Source: Pseudomonadota bacterium
Lineage (GTDB): Bacteria; Myxococcota_A; Bradymonadia; UBA4248
Length of the DNA stretch: 5,029 nucleotides
Reading direction: 5' to 3'
NCBI GenBank assembly: GCA_009786045.1
Contig: WQTY01000095.1
Location: 2,522 to 7,550, forward strand
Shown here: positions 1-4,327 of the stretch, in pieces
Position numbering within the stretch: position 1 is the first letter of the stretch
How the letters are laid out: each line of letters begins with the position of its first letter
Notes under the pieces: model-generated
Database searches by the model: none
What the model saw: only the letters and a program-made list of their open reading frames with translations
What the model was told of the DNA's origin: nothing
Translations under genes and position numbers: made by a program

Positions 1-1
1 C

Positions 2-199
2 CTGCGCGGCGCCTTTAAAGTAAACCGCCCCTGCAAACACACCATCATCCTCGTCGACGACGTCCTGACAACCGGTGCCACGGCCACTGCCTGCGCCGAA
101 GCTCTCACGCTTCATGGCGCACATGCGGTGTACCTGCTGACCCTGGCCCATGCACACATCGGAGCAGACGCCGCCCCTTCTCACCTTCACGAGCCCTGA
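2..199 (+). CDS. comF: ComF family phosphoribosyltransferase, 3' end only
   Basis: The frame is open from the window edge and ends at TGA 197-199, giving the last 65 residues of a protein whose start lies upstream. It contains IILVDDVLTTGATATAC, the type I phosphoribosyltransferase PRPP-binding loop: hydrophobic strand, paired Asp, then TTGAT. The following helix and LTLAH strand resemble the end of ComF proteins, which usually finish VxxLTLAR. ComF relatives are cytoplasmic; in naturally transformable bacteria ComF is needed for DNA uptake, but many genomes carry a homologue of unknown role. The extra tail after LTLA is rich in His and Ala and not obviously conserved. The downstream gene begins 2 bases after the stop, so the two are probably co-translated. 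The family call is good, but the function in this organism is not known. Confidence 0.82.
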   Translation: MRGAFKVNRPCKHTIILVDDVLTTGATATACAEALTLHGAHAVYLLTLAHAHIGADAAPSHLHEP

Positions 200-201
200 C
201 C

Positions 202-618
202 ATGACAGCTTTCTGGAAAAATGGCCTCCAATTCAGCTGCACACAGTGCGGACGCTGCTGCTGCGGTGAGCCCGGCGTGGTGTACTTTTCACCCGGCGAA
301 TTCGATCGGCTCGCCGCTTTCCTCCAGGAAACGCGCCAGCTCTCCCGTGAGACCATCCTGCGCGACATGATGCGCCCCTGCCAGGATGCCTACTCAGCAC
401 GCGACGACTTCCCCGACGGACACTGCATATTCTACGACAACGGCTGCACCGTCTATCCCGTGCGCCCTTCCCAGTGCCGCGACTTCCCCTTCTGGCGCAC
501 AAACCTGCACAGTGCCTCAGACTGGAACCAACTCTCCCCCCAATGCCCGGGCATAAACCAGGGAAAACTCTGGACCGCAGAAGAAATCTGCGCCATCGCC
601 TCCAAATCGCGCATCTAG
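202..618 (+). CDS. YkgJ-type CxxCxxCC cysteine-cluster protein (putative Zn/Fe chelating)
   Basis: This 138-residue cytoplasmic protein has no signal peptide or membrane segment. Cys13, Cys16, Cys19, Cys20 and Cys21 form the CxxCxxCC signature near the N terminus. A second conserved block, CTVYPVRPSQCRDFPFW (about residues 82-98), gives Cys82 and Cys92, and CPG at 115-117 adds another. This order (CxxCxxCC, then C-x-hydrophobic-YPxRPxxCRxFPFW, then CPG) is that of the UPF0153/YkgJ family (PF03692), proposed from its cysteines to bind zinc or an iron-sulfur cluster. No reaction has been established for most members. The length is typical. The start at ATG 202 lies 2 bases after the ComF stop, implying translational coupling; no separate strong Shine-Dalgarno is evident. 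The stop codon TAG is the first part of a TAGAGCATTTTTT sequence discussed separately. Confidence 0.88.
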   Translation: MTAFWKNGLQFSCTQCGRCCCGEPGVVYFSPGEFDRLAAFLQETRQLSRETILRDMMRPCQDAYSARDDFPDGHCIFYDNGCTVYPVRPSQCRDFPFWRTNLHSASDWNQLSPQCPGINQGKLWTAEEICAIASKSRI

Positions 619-651
619 AGCATTTTTTGTGGGGGAACCAGTTCCCCCACA
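617..651. repeat. AGAGCATTT motif plus perfect 11-bp inverted repeat
   Basis: AGAGCATTTTTT (617-628) overlaps the TAG stop of the preceding gene. It is followed by TGTGGGGGAAC (628-638), CA, then GTTCCCCCACA (641-651), a perfect 11-bp inverted repeat. The RNA would fold into a very stable hairpin. No T-run follows it on either strand (the T-run precedes it on the plus strand), so it is not a textbook intrinsic terminator. It may protect the mRNA 3' end or be one copy of a dispersed palindromic element. The inverted repeat is certain; its role is inferred. Confidence 0.7.
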
Positions 652-657
652 CCCCCT

Positions 658-674
658 GCAATGCTGCGCATTGC
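658..674. repeat. Perfect 7-bp inverted repeat (GCAATGC/GCATTGC)
   Basis: GCAATGC (658-664) and GCATTGC (668-674) are perfect reverse complements separated by TGC. The element lies 6 bases after the larger palindrome at 628-651, so the two could form adjacent hairpins, a layout seen in REP/BIME-type elements. No T-tract follows it. Confidence 0.5.
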
Positions 675-723
675 TTGCGGGTAAGAGGCAAAATGGATCA
701 CATAACCTGAAGTGACGCAATGT

Positions 724-745
724 AGGGGCGTAGCGTGTTACGCCC
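724..745. repeat. REP-like palindrome GGGCGTA-N6-TACGCCC
   Basis: GGGCGTA (726-732) and TACGCCC (739-745) are perfect complements around a 6-base loop, preceded by TGTAG. The form 'GTAGGGGCGTA...TACGCCCGC' resembles short palindromic repeats that I recall being scattered through many bacterial genomes. The 11-mer AGGGGCGTAGC (724-734) recurs in reverse complement at 2266-2276 in this window. This supports a dispersed repeat rather than a gene-specific operator. No function is assigned. Confidence 0.55.
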
Positions 746-827
746 GCGCAGAAAATTCGGAAAAAATAGGGGAGATCGTCCCGGTCGCTCTGCTCACCCA
801 CAAAAAAGAAAAGCGGTGTGGCGAATC

Positions 828-856
828 TTGCCGCCATGTCATGTGTGCGCTAAAAT
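828..856 (+). promoter_or_regulatory. Putative sigma70-type promoter of the SUMF1-domain lipoprotein
   Basis: A TTGCCG -35 candidate (828-833, 4 of 6 consensus) and a TAAAAT -10 candidate (851-856, 5 of 6) are separated by exactly 17 bases. Transcription would start near 862, giving a leader of about 24 to 42 bases depending on whether ATG 886 or ATG 904 is used. This placement also argues against translation from further upstream, even though the frame stays open back to 712. Confidence 0.5.
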
Positions 857-903
857 GGCATATTGTTTTCACCAGGGTGAGCTTGATGCGCAGCAGGAAC
901 TTG

Positions 904-2244
904 ATGGTCAGCAAAAAAATCGCGTTTGCAGTGGCGGCCGCAGCCCTGATGGGTTGTGCCGAAAGCCGCACGGTTAAGGTAGATCCCAACGACCCCGAAC
1001 AGGTCAGGGCCTATTGCGGTGGAGCAACGGGCGAGTTCCTGTATTGCGATGGCACGTGCGTGAGATCCGTGTCGGAGGAGCATTGTGGTGCCTGCAACGT
1101 GAGATGCGCCAGCTCGGCTTCGTGCGTCATCCAAAACGACATCCCAGCCTGCGTGTGCAAAGACGAATCCCTGTCGTACTGCAACGGGCTGTGCCTCGAC
1201 ATCAGCCGCGATATGGAACACTGCGGCGTGTGCCAAAATGCGTGCCTGAACTTGCCAAACATCAAAAATCCCACCTGTTCCGGGGGGAGATGCTACTATC
1301 AATGCACGGACGGATACTCAGATTGTGATGATGACCCTGCAAATGGCTGCGAATCCGATCTCCGATCCGACCCCCTCCATTGCGGCACATGCTTCAAAAG
1401 CTGTGGCACAGGTCAATGCCTTCATGGCACATGCACGCCCTGCCCTGAGGGTTTCTCACACATTCCCAGGGGCACCTATCGCCTGGGCTCTCCAGCCTCA
1501 GAGTTTGGCCGGCAAAGCGACGAAACCCAACACGACGTCACGCTGACCTACGATTTCTGCATCATGGACTTCGAACTCTCGCGCCTCGAATACAAAAATC
1601 TGCTCTCTACCGGCGATATTCTGCCGGCCCACGAGTACTGGCTCCCCAAAGACATGATCAACTGGCATGAAGCGGCCCATGCGGCAAACGCCATGTCCGC
1701 AGCACTCGGCAAACCTGCCTGTTATGTGTGTGCGCCAAACGAGACAGGGCCAGAACTCACCTGCACATCTGCCGACGACTTTCTGGCCTGCACAGGCATT
1801 CGCCTTCCCACAGAAGCGGAATGGGAAATCGCTGCACGAGGCGCAACCACAACCCCGCTTTACAAGTACCGGGATGACATCATCGATCAGGATGGATTCA
1901 TCGCCGCACTGACCGACATTGCCTGGTTCAAAAACTCCTCGGGCGGCCGGACGCGAACCCGTCTCGAATCGCAGGAAAAACCCGATCACCGCAATCCCTA
2001 CGGGCTATACGATGTGGCCGGCAACGTCATCGAATGGGTACACGACGACTACATTTCCCTGACCGATGCCCCGCGCACCGATCCGGTCTCCTCTCCCGTC
2101 AGCCCGACTTCCAAACGCGTTATCCGCGGCGGCGGTTACATGAGCGATGCCACCAAATGCCGCCATGCCCAACGCGAATCACTCGAAGGCAACAGGCGCG
2201 TCACCGGATTGGGCGCACGGTTCGTCACCAACGCCTCTGAGTAA
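904..2244 (+). CDS. Lipoprotein with Stig1-like Cys repeats and a SUMF1/FGE-sulfatase domain
   Basis: This is a 446-residue exported protein. MVSKK, a hydrophobic stretch and LMGC form a lipoprotein signal with lipidated Cys18. Residues 38-180 carry cysteine repeats of the CxGxC...HCGxCxxxC type: about 47-68, 92-114 and 148-167, the last in the form GCESDLRSDPLHCGTC. Such repeats are common in myxobacterial surface proteins. Residues 184-442 are a SUMF1/EgtB/PvdO-like domain: IPRGTYRLGS (187-196), RLPTEAEWEIAARG (300-313), NPYGLYDVAGNVIEW (364-378), RVIRGGGYM (405-413) and the final GARFV (437-441). True formylglycine-generating enzymes use a Cys pair after GGSYM. Here a gap-free alignment puts Ser414 at the first position and Cys419 at the second, so sulfatase activation is unlikely; structural or other roles are possible. 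Start: ATG 904 has AGGA 5 bases upstream. ATG 886, preceded by AGGGTGAG, is an in-frame alternative adding six residues. The family call is firm; the role is unknown. Confidence 0.88.
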   Translation: MVSKKIAFAVAAAALMGCAESRTVKVDPNDPEQVRAYCGGATGEFLYCDGTCVRSVSEEHCGACNVRCASSASCVIQNDIPACVCKDESLSYCNGLCLDISRDMEHCGVCQNACLNLPNIKNPTCSGGRCYYQCTDGYSDCDDDPANGCESDLRSDPLHCGTCFKSCGTGQCLHGTCTPCPEGFSHIPRGTYRLGSPASEFGRQSDETQHDVTLTYDFCIMDFELSRLEYKNLLSTGDILPAHEYWLPKDMINWHEAAHAANAMSAALGKPACYVCAPNETGPELTCTSADDFLACTGIRLPTEAEWEIAARGATTTPLYKYRDDIIDQDGFIAALTDIAWFKNSSGGRTRTRLESQEKPDHRNPYGLYDVAGNVIEWVHDDYISLTDAPRTDPVSSPVSPTSKRVIRGGGYMSDATKCRHAQRESLEGNRRVTGLGARFVTNASE

Positions 2245-2374
2245 GAGAGCATTTGTACGAGCAGCGCTACGCCCCTGCTGAAGGGGGCCGCGCCCCCTGC
2301 GCCGCTATCGCACTCGCCCTATCACTGACGGCCTGGGCGTCGAAATGGTGCAGATTCCAACGGATGAAAATGCT
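2245..2374. other. Convergent intergenic region with inverted AGAGCATTT motifs
   Basis: These 130 bases separate two genes that converge. They are bounded by AGAGCATTT (2246-2254) just after the TAA of the left gene and AAATGCTCT (2368-2376, the same motif inverted) overlapping the TAG of the right gene. Inside lie GCTACGCCCCT (2266-2276), the reverse complement of part of the 724-745 palindrome, and a 7-bp hairpin at 2282-2298. I see no convincing gene: the short open frame starting at 2345 runs antisense through the minus-strand gene. Confidence 0.6.
2282..2298. repeat. G/C-rich hairpin AGGGGGC-CGC-GCCCCCT
   Basis: AGGGGGC (2282-2288) and GCCCCCT (2292-2298) pair perfectly over a 3-base loop. 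The hairpin lies between two converging genes and could stop or stabilise transcripts from both sides, but neither strand has the U-tract of an intrinsic terminator. Its surroundings (AGAGCATTT upstream, CCCCCTGC at the right end) resemble the 617-660 element, suggesting a shared repeat design. Confidence 0.5.
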
Positions 2375-3190
2375 CTAAAACGTCATCGTGACGCCTACGC
2401 CTGTCGGCGAGGCCTGCAGAGAGAACTTGAGATCTGCCTGGGATTCAAGCTCGACAATCTTGAGGTGTGTCAGGATGGCAAACACAGATCCGGTCAGGCC
2501 CATGGCCAGTCCACCCGCCAAAAGACCATACCCTGCCTGGACGCCGTTGTTGTAGCCAGACCAATTCGAAGTTCTCAATGAACTTACCAGATTGTCCTCA
2601 GATAAGTCGTTAAGTTCATTTTGCGCCTTGGTGTGAAAAACACCCACCAGTACACCGCCGGCAATGGCCAGAACGGCGCCTCCTGCAGCAATCCCCGTTC
2701 CAGTCCATTTCAGGGTGTTGAGGTAGTCTATCTGTCCCTGAATACTGCTGCTGTCGGCGGCAGCCTGAAGCACGGACAAGGTCTCACGCTGTTTATCCTC
2801 AGTAGCAGCAGATGCAGCGAGTGCCGACTGCGCAGCTTCAACCTCCACGCGGCGGCTCCACATCCTCTGAACGACAGAGCTGGAGACATCCCACTCATAG
2901 AGATTCGACGTGGCACGGCGCAGATAAACCAGGCTCTGGGCGTCGTCCTTAAGCTCACGATAAATCTCGCTGGTAACATAATTGACAATCGGTGAGACGG
3001 GACAGATGCCTTCGAGCGTTCGAGCATGGACAAGCGCTTCCTGATAATCTCCGGCTTCAAACGCTTCATTCATCCTGGAGTTATGGTAATTCCACATATC
3101 CCCACCTATCATCTGACAATCATTGCCTGCAGCCAAAACCGGTACAAGACATGCGGCTGCGCAAGACAAAAAGAAAGCTGCCCCTTTCAT
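2375..3190 (-). CDS. Secreted TPR-like protein with two membrane segments, function unknown
   Basis: The 271-residue product starts MKGAAFFLSC and has a Sec signal peptide of about 21 residues (cleavage near VLAA/GND). Residues 38-95 look like a TPR pair: the AFEAGDYQEALVHARTLE helix hairpin, then SEIYRELKDDAQSLVYLRRA. Residues 108-160 are charged and Ala-rich, probably helical or coiled coil. Two Gly/Ala-rich hydrophobic segments follow, about 163-185 and 219-241, separated by a polar loop. The tail ASPTGVGVTMTF ends in Phe, as outer-membrane strands often do, but one or two strands cannot make a barrel. Similar TPR plus two-segment plus beta-tail proteins are, from memory, frequent in myxobacteria. 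Start: ATG 3190 was chosen because AGGTGAG (3198-3192) precedes it and the signal peptide begins there. The upstream in-frame ATG at 3214 lacks a ribosome site. The gene is divergent from the repeat lipoprotein operon. No specific function can be assigned. Confidence 0.8.
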   Translation of the reverse strand: MKGAAFFLSCAAACLVPVLAAGNDCQMIGGDMWNYHNSRMNEAFEAGDYQEALVHARTLEGICPVSPIVNYVTSEIYRELKDDAQSLVYLRRATSNLYEWDVSSSVVQRMWSRRVEVEAAQSALAASAATEDKQRETLSVLQAAADSSSIQGQIDYLNTLKWTGTGIAAGGAVLAIAGGVLVGVFHTKAQNELNDLSEDNLVSSLRTSNWSGYNNGVQAGYGLLAGGLAMGLTGSVFAILTHLKIVELESQADLKFSLQASPTGVGVTMTF

Positions 3191-3191
3191 A

Positions 3192-3198
3192 CTCACCT
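3192..3198 (-). promoter_or_regulatory. Ribosome binding site deciding the start at 3190
   Basis: Read on the minus strand, AGGTGAG stands 1 base before ATG 3190, with its AGG core ending 5 bases upstream. It complements the 16S rRNA tail and decides for this ATG over the in-frame ATG at 3214, which has no purine-rich site. A related AGGGTGAG (874-881) precedes ATG 886, the alternative start of the SUMF1-domain gene. Confidence 0.55.
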
Positions 3199-3252
3199 GC
3201 TTAATGTAATCCATGTAACACAGAACGCGGACAAATCCTCGTCGACTTTGCG

Positions 3253-3281
3253 GCTATATCAGCCTCGCACGGGAATTGCAA
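3253..3281 (-). promoter_or_regulatory. Putative promoter of the minus-strand TPR-like gene
   Basis: On the minus strand, TTGCAA (3281-3276) and TATAGC (3258-3253) are separated by 17 bases; each matches the sigma70 consensus at 4 of 6 positions. Transcription would start near 3246, leaving a leader of about 55 bases before ATG 3190. This is prediction from spacing and consensus only. Confidence 0.4.
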
Positions 3282-3334
3282 AAAACCAGCCAAAGCACAG
3301 GGGGAAGGTGTGTACGTCGTTTTTCGTCCAGGAC

Positions 3335-3363
3335 TTGAATCGGTGCAAGAAAATCGATATGCT
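3335..3363 (+). promoter_or_regulatory. Putative promoter of the repeat lipoprotein / radical SAM operon
   Basis: TTGAAT (3335-3340) and TATGCT (3358-3363) lie 17 bases apart, each 4 of 6 to the sigma70 consensus, with an A/T-rich stretch following. The predicted start near 3370 gives a leader of about 45 bases. No clear operator palindrome is visible between this and the divergent promoter at 3253-3281. Confidence 0.42.
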
Positions 3364-3415
3364 GGAATTGTGTTTTTTGTGCTTGTTCAACGATTCCAAT
3401 GTTGGGAGTTTGATG

Positions 3416-4306
3416 ATGAACGTAAAGAAATCGCTCAAAATTTTGGCAGCAGCCTTTGGTTCGTTTCTTGGCATGGGAGCGCTCGCCGGATGCGACGAAA
3501 CGACAAACGATAATGACGCTAAGCTGGATGGCGTCTATTGCAATGGCAAGTATTATGAAAGCGCCGATGATCCCGGCTACCTGGCCTGCCGTGGGATAAA
3601 TTGCTGCGGCAATCACTACGAATCGGCAACCGATCCCGATTACCTGGCATGTATTCAGGAGGCTGCCAACAATGGCTGCGGAAATGCCGTGCTCTATGGC
3701 ATGCCATCGACCTATTGCTGTGGCACCACCTATGATTCCGTGCAGGATCCCGGCTATCAGGCCTGCATCCGGGAGGCGCAGGCCAACGGCTGCCAGCCGG
3801 CAGTGCTCTATGGGCCAATATCACAATACGAATGCTGCGGCACCGTCTACGCTTCTGCACAGGATCCCGACTATCTGGCCTGCCTCAGAGATGCAGCCAA
3901 TAACGATTGTGTCGTCGCCGAATATGGCATGCCCGTCGCCTACGAATGCTGCGATGTCGAATATGCCTCAGATCAGGCTCCCGATTACCTGGCCTGCATC
4001 AAGAATGCGGCCCAAAATGGCTGCTATGAAATCGCCCTCTATGGCGTGCCATCGACCCTGCCATGCTGCGGCCAGGAATACGATATCAACACCAATGCCT
4101 ACATCGCCTGCAAAGTGCTCGAAGACTATAATCTATGCGACGTCCTGACCCACTACGAAGATGTGTCGTGTGATTGGGATGTGCCTCCATGCTGCGGCCA
4201 CCAGTACAAATGTAACACCGACGAACTCATAGAAGCATCAGCCTGCAGAATACAGGAAGCAAAAGATCTGTGCGAAGACGTTCCCCCACCACAGCGAAAT
4301 GACTAG
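3416..4306 (+). CDS. Cysteine-rich tandem-repeat lipoprotein with YGxP motifs, putative substrate of the adjacent radical SAM enzyme
   Basis: This 296-residue protein begins MNVKKSLKIL, with a hydrophobic stretch ending in a clean LAGC lipobox (Cys26), so it is a lipoprotein exposed outside the inner membrane. After a short acidic linker the mature part is about seven tandem units (residues 40-289) on the pattern CCGxxYxSxxDPxYLACIxxAxxNGC. It has 29 cysteines in all, mostly four per unit. Units are joined by YGxP-type motifs: YGMP 94-97, the variant YGPI 132-135, YGMP 170-173 and YGVP 209-212. The last two units are degenerate. YGxP motifs in a lipoprotein beside a radical SAM gene recall the TIGR04134 'radical SAM-associated lipoprotein' family of Bacteroidetes. 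The radical SAM gene follows after 21 bases. ATG 3416 was chosen for its 7-base spacing from GGGAG (3404-3408); ATG 3413 directly before it is an equal alternative. Modification by the neighbour is inference. Confidence 0.85.
   Translation: MNVKKSLKILAAAFGSFLGMGALAGCDETTNDNDAKLDGVYCNGKYYESADDPGYLACRGINCCGNHYESATDPDYLACIQEAANNGCGNAVLYGMPSTYCCGTTYDSVQDPGYQACIREAQANGCQPAVLYGPISQYECCGTVYASAQDPDYLACLRDAANNDCVVAEYGMPVAYECCDVEYASDQAPDYLACIKNAAQNGCYEIALYGVPSTLPCCGQEYDINTNAYIACKVLEDYNLCDVLTHYEDVSCDWDVPPCCGHQYKCNTDELIEASACRIQEAKDLCEDVPPPQRND
3533..4282 (+). repeat. Seven tandem in-frame coding repeats of about 102-123 bp (first one short)
   Basis: Approximate unit boundaries are 3533-3595 (short first unit), 3596-3712, 3713-3829, 3830-3943, 3944-4057, 4058-4180 and 4181-4282. 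The core GATCCCG(A/G)(C/T)TA(C/T)CTGGC(C/A)TG recurs with few changes in the first four or five units. CTCTATGGCATGCCATCGACC (3692-3712) and 4037-4057 differ at one base of 21. Units 6 and 7 keep only CCG-x-x-Y and the spaced cysteines. This pattern indicates expansion by in-frame duplication with older, diverged copies at the C-terminal end. Confidence 0.8.
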
Positions 4307-4313
4307 TACGCCC

Positions 4314-4318
4314 AGGAG
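4314..4318 (+). promoter_or_regulatory. Ribosome binding site of the radical SAM gene
   Basis: AGGAG lies 9 bases before ATG 4328 within the 21-base gap after the lipoprotein stop. It selects this ATG over the ATG pair at residues 12-13. The gap holds no hairpin or promoter, so the two genes should share one transcript. Confidence 0.7.
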
Positions 4319-4327
4319 CCCAACACC

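Noticed and set aside
628..651. Intrinsic terminator for the ComF/YkgJ pair
   Set aside because: The hairpin is strong, but the T-run lies before it rather than after it on the plus strand, and A residues follow on the minus strand.
233..691. Minus-strand open frame opposite the YkgJ-type gene
   Set aside because: Arg/Cys-rich low-quality translation directly antisense to a gene with a clear family signature.
712..903. N-terminal extension of the SUMF1-domain frame back to ATG 712
   Set aside because: The extension crosses the REP-like palindrome and the promoter candidate, has no recognisable protein sequence, and would bury the lipoprotein signal 64 residues inside the protein.
2335..2376. 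Remnant of a second SUMF1-type domain (frame reading GVEMVQIPTDENAL)
   Set aside because: EMVQIP resembles the start of such domains, but the match is six residues and nothing family-like follows; chance is the simpler explanation.
3026..3415. N-terminal extension of the repeat lipoprotein frame upstream of the lipobox signal
   Set aside because: It runs antisense over the start of the minus-strand gene and across both promoters; the signal peptide and GGGAG site place the start at 3413/3416.
3533..4282. CRISPR array or non-coding tandem repeat
   Set aside because: The repeats are long (about 102-123 bp, apart from a short first unit), in frame and imperfect, with no unique spacers; they encode the cysteine-rich protein units.
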